A DNA stretch of 64,000 bases from Paracoccus nototheniae (GCF_004335005.1 NZ_RQRT01000011.1:1-64000); one strand, 5' to 3'. Numbered from the stretch's first letter, positions 1 to 9,191 are shown. Translations and numbers: made by a program. The notes: generated by a model not told the origin, from the sequence alone.

Positions 1-720
1 CGCGGGATGGGGGCGGTGGCGATCTTTGCGGGGCGGGGGCTTGGCGGCCTGCGCCCCTTTCCGGCCCGGGCGATCGCGCATCAGCTGGTCCAGATCGGCT
101 GGCTGTCGCTGCCGGTCGTGGGGCTGACGGCGCTGTTCACCGGCGCGGCGCTGGCCTTGCAGATCCATTCCGGCGGCGCCCGGTTTCAGGCCAGCGATGT
201 CGTGCCCGCGATCGTCGCCATCGGCATGGTGCGCGAACTGGGCCCGGTGCTGGGCGGGTTGATGGTCGCTGCCCGCGTCGCCAGCTCCATCGCGGCCGAG
301 CTGGGGACGATGCGCGTCACCGAACAGATCGACGCGCTGGTGACCCTGTCCACCGACCCGATCCGCTGGCTGGTCACGCCGCGCCTGTGGGCGGGGATCC
401 TGTCGATGCCGGTGCTGGTCGCGGTGGGCGACATCATCGGCATCATGGGCGGCTGGATGGTCGGGACCGGATCGCTTGGCTTCGGCTCGGCCACCTACAT
501 CGCCAACAGCTGGGCCTATCTCGAGGCTTGGGATGTCACCTCGGGCCTGATCAAGGGCGCCGTGTTCGGGCTTGTGGTGACGCTGTCGGGCTGCTGGTTC
601 GGGCTGCGCGCGGGCCGGGGTGCGGCGGGCGTGGGCCGGGCCACGACCAATGCCGTGGTCGCCGCCGCCGTCGGGATCCTCGCCGCGAATTTCCTGCTGA
701 CGGGGCTGTTTTTCGAATGA
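1..720 (+). CDS. mlaE: MlaE-family lipid ABC transporter permease (5' end probably cut by the window edge)
   Basis: Inner-membrane permease of an MlaE/YrbE-type ABC transporter that moves phospholipids between the inner and outer membranes. The protein is hydrophobic throughout and carries the family core: ELGPVLGG near residue 78 (numbered from the ATG at 7), then the ASSIAAELGTM and EQIDAL segments. The frame stays open to base 1 and homologues have about 20 more N-terminal residues, so the real start is probably outside the window; the ATG at 7 is the first visible candidate. The stop overlaps the start of the ATPase gene (ATGA), indicating translational coupling. No mlaD substrate-binding gene follows, so any partner must lie to the left or elsewhere. 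Confidence 0.85.
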   Translation, partial: RGMGAVAIFAGRGLGGLRPFPARAIAHQLVQIGWLSLPVVGLTALFTGAALALQIHSGGARFQASDVVPAIVAIGMVRELGPVLGGLMVAARVASSIAAELGTMRVTEQIDALVTLSTDPIRWLVTPRLWAGILSMPVLVAVGDIIGIMGGWMVGTGSLGFGSATYIANSWAYLEAWDVTSGLIKGAVFGLVVTLSGCWFGLRAGRGAAGVGRATTNAVVAAAVGILAANFLLTGLFFE

Positions 721-1451
721 TCGGGGTTCGGGGCCTGTCGAAATCCTTTGGCCCGAAACGGGTGCTGGACGGCATCGATCTGGCCGTGGGGCAGGGCGAA
801 AGCCTGTGCGTCATTGGCCAGTCTGGCACCGGAAAATCGGTTTTGCTGCGCTGTATTCTGGGGCTCGAGGTACCGGATTCGGGACAGATCCTGTGGCAGG
901 GCCAGCCCTTGGACCGGGCCGCGCGCGGCCGCTTTCTGGCGGGTTTCGGGATGCTGTTTCAGGGGGCGGCGCTGTTTGACAGCCTGTCGGTCTGGCAGAA
1001 TGTCGCCTTTCGCCTGCGCCAGCGCATGCCCGACGCCCGCGCCCGGTCCATCGCGCTGGACAAGCTGGCCCGCGTGGGTCTGGGCCCTGATATCGCCGAT
1101 CTGATGCCCTCGGAGCTGTCGGGTGGCATGGCCAAGCGGGTCGGTCTGGCCCGCGCCATCGCCGACGACCCGCAGGTGATCTTTTTCGACGAACCGACGA
1201 CCGGTCTGGACCCGATCCGGGCGCGGGCCATCGATGCGCTGATCCGTGGGATCGTGACCGAAACCGGCGCGACCGCCATCACCATCACCCATGACATGGC
1301 ATCCGTCCGCATCATCGGCGACCGCGTCGCGATGCTGCAGGATGGCCGGATCGTCCATGACGGACCGGTCGCGCAGATGGATCATGCCCCCGCACTGGCC
1401 GCTTTTTTGGGCAAAATGCCCCCGCAAGGGGCTGATTTTGCCGGGACGTGA
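717..1451 (+). CDS. mlaF: MlaF-type ABC transporter ATP-binding protein
   Basis: Cytoplasmic ATPase partner of the preceding permease. It has 244 residues with Walker A GQSGTGKS at 34-41, ABC signature LSGGMAKR at 134-141 and Walker B with catalytic Glu (FFDEP) near 156-160, followed by a THDM switch histidine segment. The LSGGMAKR signature is typical of MlaF rather than generic importers. The start is the ATG at 717, which overlaps the permease stop by 4 nt; a longer open frame upstream in the same phase lies inside mlaE and is not used. Together the two genes form a half-operon of the Mla lipid asymmetry system. Confidence 0.88.
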   Translation: MIGVRGLSKSFGPKRVLDGIDLAVGQGESLCVIGQSGTGKSVLLRCILGLEVPDSGQILWQGQPLDRAARGRFLAGFGMLFQGAALFDSLSVWQNVAFRLRQRMPDARARSIALDKLARVGLGPDIADLMPSELSGGMAKRVGLARAIADDPQVIFFDEPTTGLDPIRARAIDALIRGIVTETGATAITITHDMASVRIIGDRVAMLQDGRIVHDGPVAQMDHAPALAAFLGKMPPQGADFAGT

Positions 1452-1583
1452 TGCAACTTTTGCTTGTCCTGCCGCATTTTGCCCTGTTCTGGGGCAATTC
1501 TTAAGGAAATGCCGACAGGATGGTCTTGTGCGAATCCCACAGCCTTGCCACCTTCAACCCACATGCCTGAGCAGGAGAGCAAT

Positions 1584-2660
1584 TTGGGCCTGACCCCGAC
1601 GCCACCCGTCACCACCCCCCCGGTCGAAACCCTTCTGGAATTTCCTGACAACAGATTGCTGATCGATCTCTGCGGCGCCAATGACCGTCATCTGGCCCGC
1701 ATCGAAGAGGCGCTTGGCGTTCACATCCTGCGACGCGGCAACCAGATCGCCGTCGTCGGCGGCCCCGAGGCGCAGTCCGAGGCCGCGACGCTGCTGCGTG
1801 GTCTGTACGCCCGGCTGGAACAGCACCGCCCCGTCAGTCTGGCCGAGGTCGAGGCCGCGTTGCGCATGGGCGTCGAACCCGCCGTCGAGGTCACGCCCGC
1901 CGAACAGATGGAGATGTTCGCCCAGGGCAATTATGAATTGCGCACCCGCAAGAAATCGGTCGAGCCGCGCACCGAGGCGCAAAAGGCCTATGTCCGGGCG
2001 CTGTTTCAGAACGAACTGGCCTTTGGCATCGGGCCTGCGGGCACCGGCAAGACCTATCTGGCGGTGGCGGTTGGCGTGACCATGCTGATCGGCGGCCATG
2101 TCGACAAGATCATCTTGTCGCGACCCGCCGTCGAGGCGGGTGAACGTTTGGGCTTTCTGCCCGGCGACATGAAGGAAAAAGTCGACCCCTATATGCAGCC
2201 GCTCTATGACGCGCTGAACGATTTCCTGCCCGGCAAGCAGATGCAGAAGCTGATGGAGGAAAAGCGGATCGAGATCGCGCCGCTGGCCTTCATGCGGGGC
2301 CGCACCCTGTCGCGCGCCTTTGTCGTGCTGGACGAGGCGCAGAACGCCAGTTCCATGCAGATGAAGATGTTCCTGACCCGTTTGGGCGAGGGGTCGCGGA
2401 TGGTCATCACCGGCGACCGCACCCAGATCGATCTGCCGCGCGGCATGCAATCGGGGCTGATCGACGCGGAAAAAGTGCTCAAGGATGTCAAGGGCATCAG
2501 CTTCAGCTATTTCACCGCCGACGATGTCGTGCGCCACCCGCTTGTCGCGCGCATCATCAAGGCGTATGACGCCGAGGAAGTCGCGGCCCATGCGCGCGGC
2601 GAAACCGAGGAGATGCGCGGACAATATGTGCCGCGCCGGATGATGCGGAACGATGCCTGA
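1584..2660 (+). CDS. phoH: PhoH-family ATPase
   Basis: PhoH-like P-loop ATPase/putative RNA helicase, usually associated with RNA metabolism and with the RNase YbeY. An N-terminal KH-like region (roughly 15-100) precedes the PhoH domain, with Walker A GPAGTGKT at 150-157 and a Walker B/DEAQ segment (VVLDEAQNAS) further on. The chosen start is TTG at 1584 because an AGGAG lies 6 nt upstream (1573-1577); an in-frame ATG at 1563 has no visible Shine-Dalgarno sequence. The protein would be 358 residues from TTG or 365 from ATG. The stop overlaps the start of ybeY by 8 nt, so the two are probably cotranslated. Confidence 0.88.
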   Translation: MGLTPTPPVTTPPVETLLEFPDNRLLIDLCGANDRHLARIEEALGVHILRRGNQIAVVGGPEAQSEAATLLRGLYARLEQHRPVSLAEVEAALRMGVEPAVEVTPAEQMEMFAQGNYELRTRKKSVEPRTEAQKAYVRALFQNELAFGIGPAGTGKTYLAVAVGVTMLIGGHVDKIILSRPAVEAGERLGFLPGDMKEKVDPYMQPLYDALNDFLPGKQMQKLMEEKRIEIAPLAFMRGRTLSRAFVVLDEAQNASSMQMKMFLTRLGEGSRMVITGDRTQIDLPRGMQSGLIDAEKVLKDVKGISFSYFTADDVVRHPLVARIIKAYDAEEVAAHARGETEEMRGQYVPRRMMRNDA

Positions 2661-3147
2661 CGAAAGATCTGCCGATTGCGTCATCGAAGATGACCGATGG
2701 GAGGCCGCCGGTCTGGAAGACCTGGCGGCCCAAGCGATAGACGCGACGCTGCTATGGCACCGCATCGGCGGAGAGGTCGTGGTCATGGGCTGCGACGATG
2801 CCCGCATCGCCAGCCTGAACGCCGATTTCCGGGGAAAGCCCCGTGCGACCAATGTCCTGTCATGGCCTGCGGTCGACCATCTGCCCCACGCGCCGGGCGC
2901 GATGCCCGAGATCCCCGACGAGGACGAGTTGGGCGATATCGCCATCTCGTTCGACACCTGCACGGCCGAAGCGCAGGCGCAGGGCAAACCCTTTGATCAT
3001 CATGTCCTGCATCTGCTGGTCCATGCGACGCTGCATCTGCTGGGCTATGATCACCAGACCGATCCCGACGCCGCTCTGATGGAACAGACAGAGCGGTCGA
3101 TTCTGGCCCGGATGACCATTCCCGATCCCTATGAGGAGAAAGCCTGA
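2653..3147 (+). CDS. ybeY: Endoribonuclease / rRNA maturation factor YbeY
   Basis: Single-strand endoribonuclease that works in 16S rRNA 3'-end maturation and ribosome quality control. The 164-residue protein carries the zinc-binding signature of the UPF0054 family, His124-x3-His128-x5-His134 in the HATLHLLGYDH segment. It overlaps phoH by 8 nt on the left and shares one base (TGATG) with the downstream corC-like gene, forming a tight phoH-ybeY-corC transcription unit. This order is common in proteobacteria and supports the assignment. Confidence 0.9.
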   Translation: MPDERSADCVIEDDRWEAAGLEDLAAQAIDATLLWHRIGGEVVVMGCDDARIASLNADFRGKPRATNVLSWPAVDHLPHAPGAMPEIPDEDELGDIAISFDTCTAEAQAQGKPFDHHVLHLLVHATLHLLGYDHQTDPDAALMEQTERSILARMTIPDPYEEKA

Positions 3148-4103
3148 TGAATTCCGACAGCCGATTAGCCGGTGCCTCTGTCGAGGGCACCCCGGACGCC
3201 AGCGGCGACCTGCTGGCCGAGCGTGCCCCGACAGAGGTTTCGGTGATCCGCCCCGAGGAAGAGGACGAACCCGCAGCCAGTCCACGCGGGTTCTTCGGGC
3301 GGGTGCTGTCGGCGCTGACCGGATCGGAGGCATCGGGCGAGGATGACGAGGCCGACCGCCATGTCGAGGGCAAGCCGGGTCTGATGAACCTGCGCCGGAT
3401 GCGCGTCGATGACGTCGCCATCCCCAAGGTCGAGATCATTGCGGCGCCTCTGAACATCACGCTGGACGATCTGGTGACGATGTTTCGCGAACACGGGTTC
3501 TCGCGCATTCCGGTTTTTCGGGGCACGCTGGACAGCCCGCTTGGCCTGATCCACCTCAAGGATCTGACGCTGAAGCACGGTTTTGGGGCAGGGGGGAAGT
3601 TCACGTTGCGCCCGATGCTGCGCCCGATGCTGTATGTGCCACCCTCGATGCCGATCGGGGTGCTGCTGCAGCAGATGCAGCAAAAGCGCACTCATATGGC
3701 GCTGGTCATCGACGAATATGGCGGCGTCGATGGTCTGGTCACGATCGAGGATCTGATCGAACAGGTCATCGGCGAGATCGAGGACGAGCATGACGAGGAT
3801 GAAGGTGGGCTGTGGATCCACGAAAAGACCGGCCAATGGCTGATTCAGGCCCGCGCCGCACTGGATGATGTCGAGGCCGAGACCGGCCTGCGTCTGGTCG
3901 AGAACGAGGATGACGAGGTCGATACGCTTGGCGGGCTGATCTTCATGCTGGCGGGACGGGTGCCCTTGCGCGGCGAGGTGATCACCCACCCCTCGGGTGC
4001 GGAATTCGAGGTGGTCGATGCCGACCCCCGGCGCCTGAAGCGGATTCGGCTGCGGATGCCCAGTGTGTCCACCCCGTCTGAGCGGTCGGGCAGCAAGGGC
4101 TAG
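3147..4103 (+). CDS. CorC/HlyC-family CBS-domain protein
   Basis: Soluble CBS-pair protein of the CorC/TlyC type, 318 residues. An acidic, variable N-terminus (about 1-75) precedes a tandem CBS region (about 80-215) and a C-terminal transporter-associated CorC_HlyC domain (about 235-310, with the GGLIFML and GEVITHPSG segments). No membrane-spanning DUF21 part is present, so this is the short CorC form rather than the membrane HlyC form. The start is fixed by AGGAG at 3134-3138 and the 1-nt overlap with ybeY. The lnt gene that often follows in alphaproteobacteria is absent here. Confidence 0.85.
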   Translation: MNSDSRLAGASVEGTPDASGDLLAERAPTEVSVIRPEEEDEPAASPRGFFGRVLSALTGSEASGEDDEADRHVEGKPGLMNLRRMRVDDVAIPKVEIIAAPLNITLDDLVTMFREHGFSRIPVFRGTLDSPLGLIHLKDLTLKHGFGAGGKFTLRPMLRPMLYVPPSMPIGVLLQQMQQKRTHMALVIDEYGGVDGLVTIEDLIEQVIGEIEDEHDEDEGGLWIHEKTGQWLIQARAALDDVEAETGLRLVENEDDEVDTLGGLIFMLAGRVPLRGEVITHPSGAEFEVVDADPRRLKRIRLRMPSVSTPSERSGSKG

Positions 4104-4197
4104 GGGTGGTGTCGCGGCGGCGCGGAAGGGGGGCGATCGCGCCCCCCGTCGCCTTCGGCGCCTCCCCCCTGAGGATATTTCCGGACCGCTGCAGGGG
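4104..4197. terminator. Convergent intergenic hairpins between corC-like gene and hydrolase
   Basis: The gap between converging genes holds a perfect 8-bp stem, GGGGGGCG at 4128-4135 pairing with CGCCCCCC at 4140-4147 around loop ATCG. A second hairpin follows, CGCC/GGCG at 4150-4160 with loop TTC. No long T-run follows either stem, so a bidirectional terminator is likely but not proven. GGATATTT at 4173-4180 resembles an extragenic repeat I recall from Rhodobacterales genomes. Confidence 0.5.
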
Positions 4198-5142
4198 TCA
4201 GGGAGTGTCGAAATGGGCCAACATGGCGTCGAAAAAGGCGTCGCGCAGGTCGGGGGTTTCCATCAGGATCTCGTGACGGGCGCCTGCGATCTGGATCAGT
4301 TCGGCGCCGGGCCAGCGGGCGGTGCGGTCGCGGATGGCCTGCGGCGAGACGATGCGTTCGTCGGAGCCGAGCGAGACCAGCATCGGCAGGTCGGGCGAGG
4401 GGAGGCGCGACAGGCGCGCGCATTCGTTCAGCGCCTTGCTGACCCAGTCATAGGTCGCCCCGCCGATGGTCAGGTCGGGCCATGCCACGGCCTCGCGTAC
4501 CAGCCGGGCCCATTCGTCGCCATTGCGGGTCAGAAGGTTCGCGTTGAAGCTTTCATCCAGCGGATAGGTGGTCGAGGCGCCGCCGCTGCCCGGGGCGGTC
4601 AGCCCGCCGCGCCCGACCCGGCCCGCCAGATAGGCGATGCCAAGCGCCACGCCATGCTGGACGCGGCGCAGGTTGATCCCCCACATCGGCGCCGAGAACA
4701 CCGCCGATTGCACCGGCAGCCCGCCGTCCAGCGCGGCCAGACCGATGCAGCCGCCCATGGAATGGGCCAGAAGATGCCAGGGACGGGGCAGATCCAGATC
4801 GCCGGCGGCCACGACCATCTCGATCACGTCGCGCTGGTAATCGGCGAAGGCGCCGATATGGCCCGGGCGTGGGTCGGATTGCAGGCGGTCGGACATTCCC
4901 TGTCCGCGCCAGTCGATCGACAGCACGTCATACCCTTGGGCCATCAGGCGATGGGCGGTGGGGGCGTATTTCTCAAGATATTCGGTGCGGCCCGGAAACA
5001 GAAGGATCGTGCCGCGCGAGGGTTCCCCGCCCGCGCGCCACAGTCCGAGCCTGAGGCGCAGCCCGTCATCGGCCTGCATCCAGAACGCCGTGGCGGGCGC
5101 CGAGCGGTCGTCAGGCAGTTGATGAAAGGGCGCCTGCTGCAT
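4198..5142 (-). CDS. Alpha/beta hydrolase, lysophospholipase-like
   Basis: Serine hydrolase of the alpha/beta fold, 314 residues, resembling lysophospholipase L2 (PldB) and monoglyceride lipases. The nucleophile elbow is AHSMGG with Ser128, where the usual first Gly is Ala. The oxyanion region is FPGRTEYLEKY near 49-59; the acid residue is probably in GSDERIVS and the His in GARHEILMETP near the C-terminus. No signal peptide is visible. It lies 6 bp downstream of the SCP2 gene on the same strand and is probably in one operon with it, which fits a lipid substrate. The exact substrate cannot be read from sequence. Confidence 0.8.
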   Translation of the reverse strand: MQQAPFHQLPDDRSAPATAFWMQADDGLRLRLGLWRAGGEPSRGTILLFPGRTEYLEKYAPTAHRLMAQGYDVLSIDWRGQGMSDRLQSDPRPGHIGAFADYQRDVIEMVVAAGDLDLPRPWHLLAHSMGGCIGLAALDGGLPVQSAVFSAPMWGINLRRVQHGVALGIAYLAGRVGRGGLTAPGSGGASTTYPLDESFNANLLTRNGDEWARLVREAVAWPDLTIGGATYDWVSKALNECARLSRLPSPDLPMLVSLGSDERIVSPQAIRDRTARWPGAELIQIAGARHEILMETPDLRDAFFDAMLAHFDTP

Positions 5143-5148
5143 CGGGGG

Positions 5149-5433
5149 TCAGGACAGTTTCTGGCCCAGCTGCATCGCCACGCCCATGTTGCCGTCGATT
5201 TTCAGCTTGCCCGTCATGAAGGCGGTGGCGGGGTTCACATCGCCGGTCATGATGCCTTCGAAGGTTTCGCGGCTGGCGGTCAGGGTGACCTCGGCCTCGT
5301 CATCGCCGGCGCGCACGCCGTCTTCGTCGATCATGATCGCGCCTTCGCCGGTGATGACGAATTTGGCGGTCGAATCGAAGCTGTCGATCTTGGTGGACAA
5401 TTGCTCGACGGCCTTGGTCACGACTTCGCTCAT
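5149..5433 (-). CDS. SCP2 sterol-binding domain protein
   Basis: A 94-residue stand-alone SCP2-like domain, the usual length for bacterial single-domain members. It carries the ITGEGAIMID and late GKLKIDGNMGVAMQLGQ segments, the latter typical of the lipid-pocket C-terminus. Such proteins bind hydrophobic ligands, and acyl-CoA or lipid carrier roles are suspected. An AGGAG lies just upstream of the ATG at 5433. It is followed by the hydrolase after 6 bp, and divergent from the TPR gene across about 60 bp. Confidence 0.82.
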   Translation of the reverse strand: MSEVVTKAVEQLSTKIDSFDSTAKFVITGEGAIMIDEDGVRAGDDEAEVTLTASRETFEGIMTGDVNPATAFMTGKLKIDGNMGVAMQLGQKLS

Positions 5434-5494
5434 TTCATCTCTCCTGATGCGCTTTGGCTGGCGCCCGACCTGCGGGCTGGGTTACACCCACAAT

Positions 5495-6076
5495 ATGAGC
5501 CCGGTCCGCCCCGTTTTCCAGACTGCCGTCGCGGCACTGCGTCACCGCCTTCTGACGATTTCCGTGCTCATTGCAAGCGCCTTGCCGCTGAATGCCGCAG
5601 CCCAGCCTTTGGACGATGCCTTTGCGCGGCTGGCCCAGCCCGGCGGCGAGGGCTGGCGGATGGCCGAAAGCGACATCTTGCGCGCCTGGTCGCGGTCGGG
5701 GTCGCCCGCCATGGATCTGCTGTTGCAGCGCGGCGAGGCCGCGTTGGATCAGGGCGACCTGCCCAGTGCCATCGGCCATCTGACCGCGCTGACCGATCAT
5801 GCGCCCGATTTCGCGGCGGGGTTTCAGACCCGGGCAGCGGCCTATGCCATGACCGGCCAGTTCGGCCCGGCGCTGGCCGATCTGGCCCGCACGCTGGAGC
5901 TGGAGCCGCGCCATTTCGCGGCCCTGACCCAGCTGGGCGCCATGCTGGAGGAGATGGGCGAAGAGGATCGCGCGCTGGCCGCCTATCGCGCCAGTCTGGA
6001 GATCCATCCGCATCAGCAAGAGGCGATTGACGGCATCGCCCGTCTGGAACATGCGCGCCGCGGCACCGATATATAG
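5495..6076 (+). CDS. Exported TPR-repeat protein
   Basis: A 193-residue protein with a likely N-terminal signal peptide: basic residues up to about 17, a hydrophobic core LLTISVLIASALPL, and an Ala-rich cleavage region near residue 32. At least two or three tetratricopeptide repeats follow, with the pattern W..A...G then A..DL..AL.L.P. The start is the ATG at 5495; the open frame extends further left but only across the divergent promoter region. It is 3 bp from the helicase gene and probably cotranscribed with it. It is likely a periplasmic protein-interaction module of unknown partner. Confidence 0.7.
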   Translation: MSPVRPVFQTAVAALRHRLLTISVLIASALPLNAAAQPLDDAFARLAQPGGEGWRMAESDILRAWSRSGSPAMDLLLQRGEAALDQGDLPSAIGHLTALTDHAPDFAAGFQTRAAAYAMTGQFGPALADLARTLELEPRHFAALTQLGAMLEEMGEEDRALAAYRASLEIHPHQQEAIDGIARLEHARRGTDI

Positions 6077-6079
6077 GCG

Positions 6080-9000
6080 ATGAACATGACCACGCGCGGG
6101 CGGATCACCGCCATTCTGGGGCCGACGAACACCGGCAAGACGCATCACGCCATCGAACGGATGCTGGGCCACAGATCGGGGGTCATCGGGCTGCCGCTGC
6201 GCCTGCTGGCGCGCGAGGTCTATGACCGGATCGTGAAGGCGCGCGGCCCCTCGGTCGTGGCGCTGGTCACGGGCGAGGAACGCATCGTGCCGCCGCGTGT
6301 GCAATATTGGGTCGCCACGACCGAGGCGATGCCCGATATCGCCGTCGATTTCGTGGCCATCGACGAAATCCAGCTGTGCGCCGATCCGGGCCGGGGCCAT
6401 GTCTTTACCGACCGCCTGCTGCATATGCGCGGCACCGTCGAGACGCTGTTTCTGGGCAGCGATACAATGCGCAAGGCCATTGCCGCGCTGGTCCCCGAGA
6501 CCCAGTTCATCCGGCGCGAGCGGTTTTCAAAACTGAACTGGGCGGGGTCGAAAAAGCTGTCCCGGATGCCCGCCCGCAGCGCCATCGTGGGGTTCAGCGT
6601 CGATGACGTCTATGCGATGGCGGAATTGCTGCGCCGCCAGAAGGGCGGCTGCGCCGTGGTCATGGGGGCGCTGAGCCCGCGCACGCGCAACGCTCAGGTC
6701 GAGATGTACCAGAATGGCGAGGTCGATTATCTGGTCGCGACCGATGCCATCGGCATGGGTCTTAATCTGGACATCAAGCATGTAGCCTTCAGCGCCACGC
6801 ATAAATTCGACGGGCGCCGGGTCAGGCCGCTGTTCCCGCATGAGATGGGCCAGATCGCGGGTCGGGCCGGGCGCCATACCGAACCTGGCACGTTTGGCGT
6901 GACCGGCGAGGCCGAGATCCCCGATGAGGGGCTGATCGAGGCGCTGGAGAACCACCGCTTTGCGCCCATCCAGCGGCTGATCTGGCGCAACGGGGCGCTG
7001 GAATTCGGCACGATGGAGCGGCTGGTCAACAGTCTGGAAACCGGTTCGGGGCACGAATTGCTGGGCCGGGGTCGCGAGGCCGACGATCTGGCGACGTTGA
7101 AGATTCTCAGCGCGCTGCCGGAAATCCGTGACCGCGTGCAGGGCGGGCGGGATGTGCGCCTGTTGTGGGATGTGTGCCGCGTGCCCGATTTTCGCGGGAT
7201 TTCGCAGATGGAACATGCAACCCTGCTGGCCCGAATCTATGGTTTCCTGCAGGATGGCCATATTCCCGCCGACTGGCTGGGCAGTGCCATTGCACGCATC
7301 GACAAGGTGCAGGGCGATATCGACGCCCTGTCCAAACGACTGGCCTATATCCGCACCTGGACCTATGTCGCGCAAAGAACGGGCTGGGTGGCGGACGAAA
7401 AGCATTGGCGCGAGGAAACGCGCGCTGTAGAAGACCGCCTGTCGGACGCGCTGCACGCGGCGCTGACGCAGAGATTTGTGGACCGGCGCACATCCGTGCT
7501 TCTGCGCCGGCTCAAGCAGAAGGAGAGCCTCGTGGCCGAAGTGAATGACAAGGGCGAAGTGACGGTCGAGGGCGAATTCGCCGGCCGTCTTGAGGGCTTC
7601 CGCTTCCGCCCTGACCAGACCGCATCGGCGGACGAGGCGAAGATGCTTAGCCGCGCCAGCTATGACGCGCTGAAACCCGAGTTTCATCTGCGCGCCGACC
7701 GGTTCTATAACGCCCCCGACAGCGAGATGGATTACACCGAACAGGGTGGCCTGATGTGGGGCACGCAGGCGGTGGGCAAGCTGGTCAAGGGCGCCGATCC
7801 CCTGCATCCCGGCGTCGAGGTCTTTGTCGACGAAGAGGCAGGGCCCGAGATCGCCGACAAAGTGCGCCGCCGCGCCCAGCATTTCATCGACCGCAAGACC
7901 GCCGCGCTGTTCGAGCCGCTGGTGACGCTGCAGCATGACGAGGCCCTGACGGGTCTGGCCCGCGGCTTTGCCTTCCGGCTGGTGGAATCGCTTGGCATCC
8001 TGCCCCGCGACGCCATCGCCAATGAGGTCAAGGAACTGGATCAGGAGGCGCGCGGCGCGCTGCGCAAGCACGGCGTCCGCTTTGGCCAGTTCACGATCTT
8101 CCTGCCCGCGCTGCTGAAGCCTGCGCCGACGCGCCTGCGTCTGGTGCTGTGGTCGCTGCACGAAGGTCTGTCGGAATTTCCCGAAAGCCCGCCGCCGGGT
8201 CTGGTGACGATCCCGCATCTGGATGTGGTCCCCGATCAGGTCTATGCGCTGTCGGGCTATCGCCCCGCAGGTGAACGGGCGATCCGCATCGACATGCTGG
8301 AACGTCTGGCCGATCTGCTGCGCGCGCAGGACACGCGCGGCGGGTTCGAGGCCAATCCCGACATGCTGTCGATCACCGGCATGACGCTGGAGCAGTTTTC
8401 CGGCCTGATGCAGGGTCTGGGCTATGCCGCCGAACGGGGTGAACGCCCCAAGGTCAAGGCAGCCGAGGCGCCGGTCGTGGCGCCGATGCCCGAGGGCGAA
8501 GGTTCGGATGCGCCGATGACCGAAGAGGAATCGGTGCTGGCCGCCGAGACACGCGCGAAATGGGAGGCCGAGCAGACCGAAAAGCGCCGTCTTGAGGCCG
8601 AAGCCGCCGCCGCCGCGGCGCCCGAGGGCGAGACCGATGTGGCTGAGCCCGCACCGGCTGATGCGGCTGACGCTGCACCTGCCGAGGCCGCGCCCGCTGA
8701 TACGGCAGCGGCGGATGCTGCTGCCGAGGCACCGCCCGAGATGGAGGTGTTCTACAGCTTCAAATGGGCGCCCAAGCCCCGGGGTAATCGTCGTCCTCAG
8801 GGTGATCGTCCCCAGGGCGATCGCGCCGAAGGGGATCGTCCGCAGGGCCAGCGTCGCGGTCCCCGCCGTGATGGACCCCGTGACGGTCAGCCCCGCGAAG
8901 GTCAGTCCCGTGAAGGTCAGTCCCGTGAAGGTCAGGCCGGTGACGGCGCTGCAGCCGCCGCGCCTTCGGGCGACCGCCCCCGTGGCGATGCGCCGCAGGG

Positions 9001-9190
9001 CGAGCGTCGCGAACGCGGGGGTCAGGGCAAGCCCGGTGGCAAGTTCGGCGGCAAGCCGGGCGGTGGCAAGCGCGAGGGCGGCAAGCCGTCTTCGCATCAG
9101 GGCCCCAAGACCTTTTCCGCGCGCCCCGAAAAGAAGGCCGATCCCGACAGCCCCTTCGCGATCCTCGCTCAGCTGAAGGATAAAAGCTGA
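6080..9190 (+). CDS. Suv3-like superfamily 2 RNA helicase with low-complexity tail
   Basis: DExH-type helicase of the Suv3 family found in alphaproteobacteria and mitochondria. Walker A GPTNTGKT is at 14-21, motif II is DEIQ with LCADPGRG after it, and motifs V/VI appear as TDAIGMGLNL and QIAGRAGRH. The conserved part runs to about residue 780. The remainder (about 780-1036) is first Ala/Glu/Pro rich, then Arg/Gly/Gln/Asp rich with short REGQS and GDRPQG repeats, ending in a conserved-looking PFAILAQLKDK tail. Basic RG-rich tails often bind RNA, suggesting a degradosome-like role. The downstream S4 RNA-binding gene starts 2 bp after the stop. Confidence 0.87.
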   Translation: MNMTTRGRITAILGPTNTGKTHHAIERMLGHRSGVIGLPLRLLAREVYDRIVKARGPSVVALVTGEERIVPPRVQYWVATTEAMPDIAVDFVAIDEIQLCADPGRGHVFTDRLLHMRGTVETLFLGSDTMRKAIAALVPETQFIRRERFSKLNWAGSKKLSRMPARSAIVGFSVDDVYAMAELLRRQKGGCAVVMGALSPRTRNAQVEMYQNGEVDYLVATDAIGMGLNLDIKHVAFSATHKFDGRRVRPLFPHEMGQIAGRAGRHTEPGTFGVTGEAEIPDEGLIEALENHRFAPIQRLIWRNGALEFGTMERLVNSLETGSGHELLGRGREADDLATLKILSALPEIRDRVQGGRDVRLLWDVCRVPDFRGISQMEHATLLARIYGFLQDGHIPADWLGSAIARIDKVQGDIDALSKRLAYIRTWTYVAQRTGWVADEKHWREETRAVEDRLSDALHAALTQRFVDRRTSVLLRRLKQKESLVAEVNDKGEVTVEGEFAGRLEGFRFRPDQTASADEAKMLSRASYDALKPEFHLRADRFYNAPDSEMDYTEQGGLMWGTQAVGKLVKGADPLHPGVEVFVDEEAGPEIADKVRRRAQHFIDRKTAALFEPLVTLQHDEALTGLARGFAFRLVESLGILPRDAIANEVKELDQEARGALRKHGVRFGQFTIFLPALLKPAPTRLRLVLWSLHEGLSEFPESPPPGLVTIPHLDVVPDQVYALSGYRPAGERAIRIDMLERLADLLRAQDTRGGFEANPDMLSITGMTLEQFSGLMQGLGYAAERGERPKVKAAEAPVVAPMPEGEGSDAPMTEEESVLAAETRAKWEAEQTEKRRLEAEAAAAAAPEGETDVAEPAPADAADAAPAEAAPADTAAADAAAEAPPEMEVFYSFKWAPKPRGNRRPQGDRPQGDRAEGDRPQGQRRGPRRDGPRDGQPREGQSREGQSREGQAGDGAAAAAPSGDRPRGDAPQGERRERGGQGKPGGKFGGKPGGGKREGGKPSSHQGPKTFSARPEKKADPDSPFAILAQLKDKS
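8894..8935 (+). repeat. Tandem 15-bp repeat encoding REGQS units
   Basis: Three in-frame copies (the last shortened) of a 15-bp unit coding Arg-Glu-Gly-Gln-Ser in the helicase tail. Degenerate GDRPQG and RDGQP units lie just upstream (about 8790-8893). The near-identity of the second and third copies at DNA level suggests recent slippage. Confidence 0.8.
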
Positions 9191-9191
9191 G

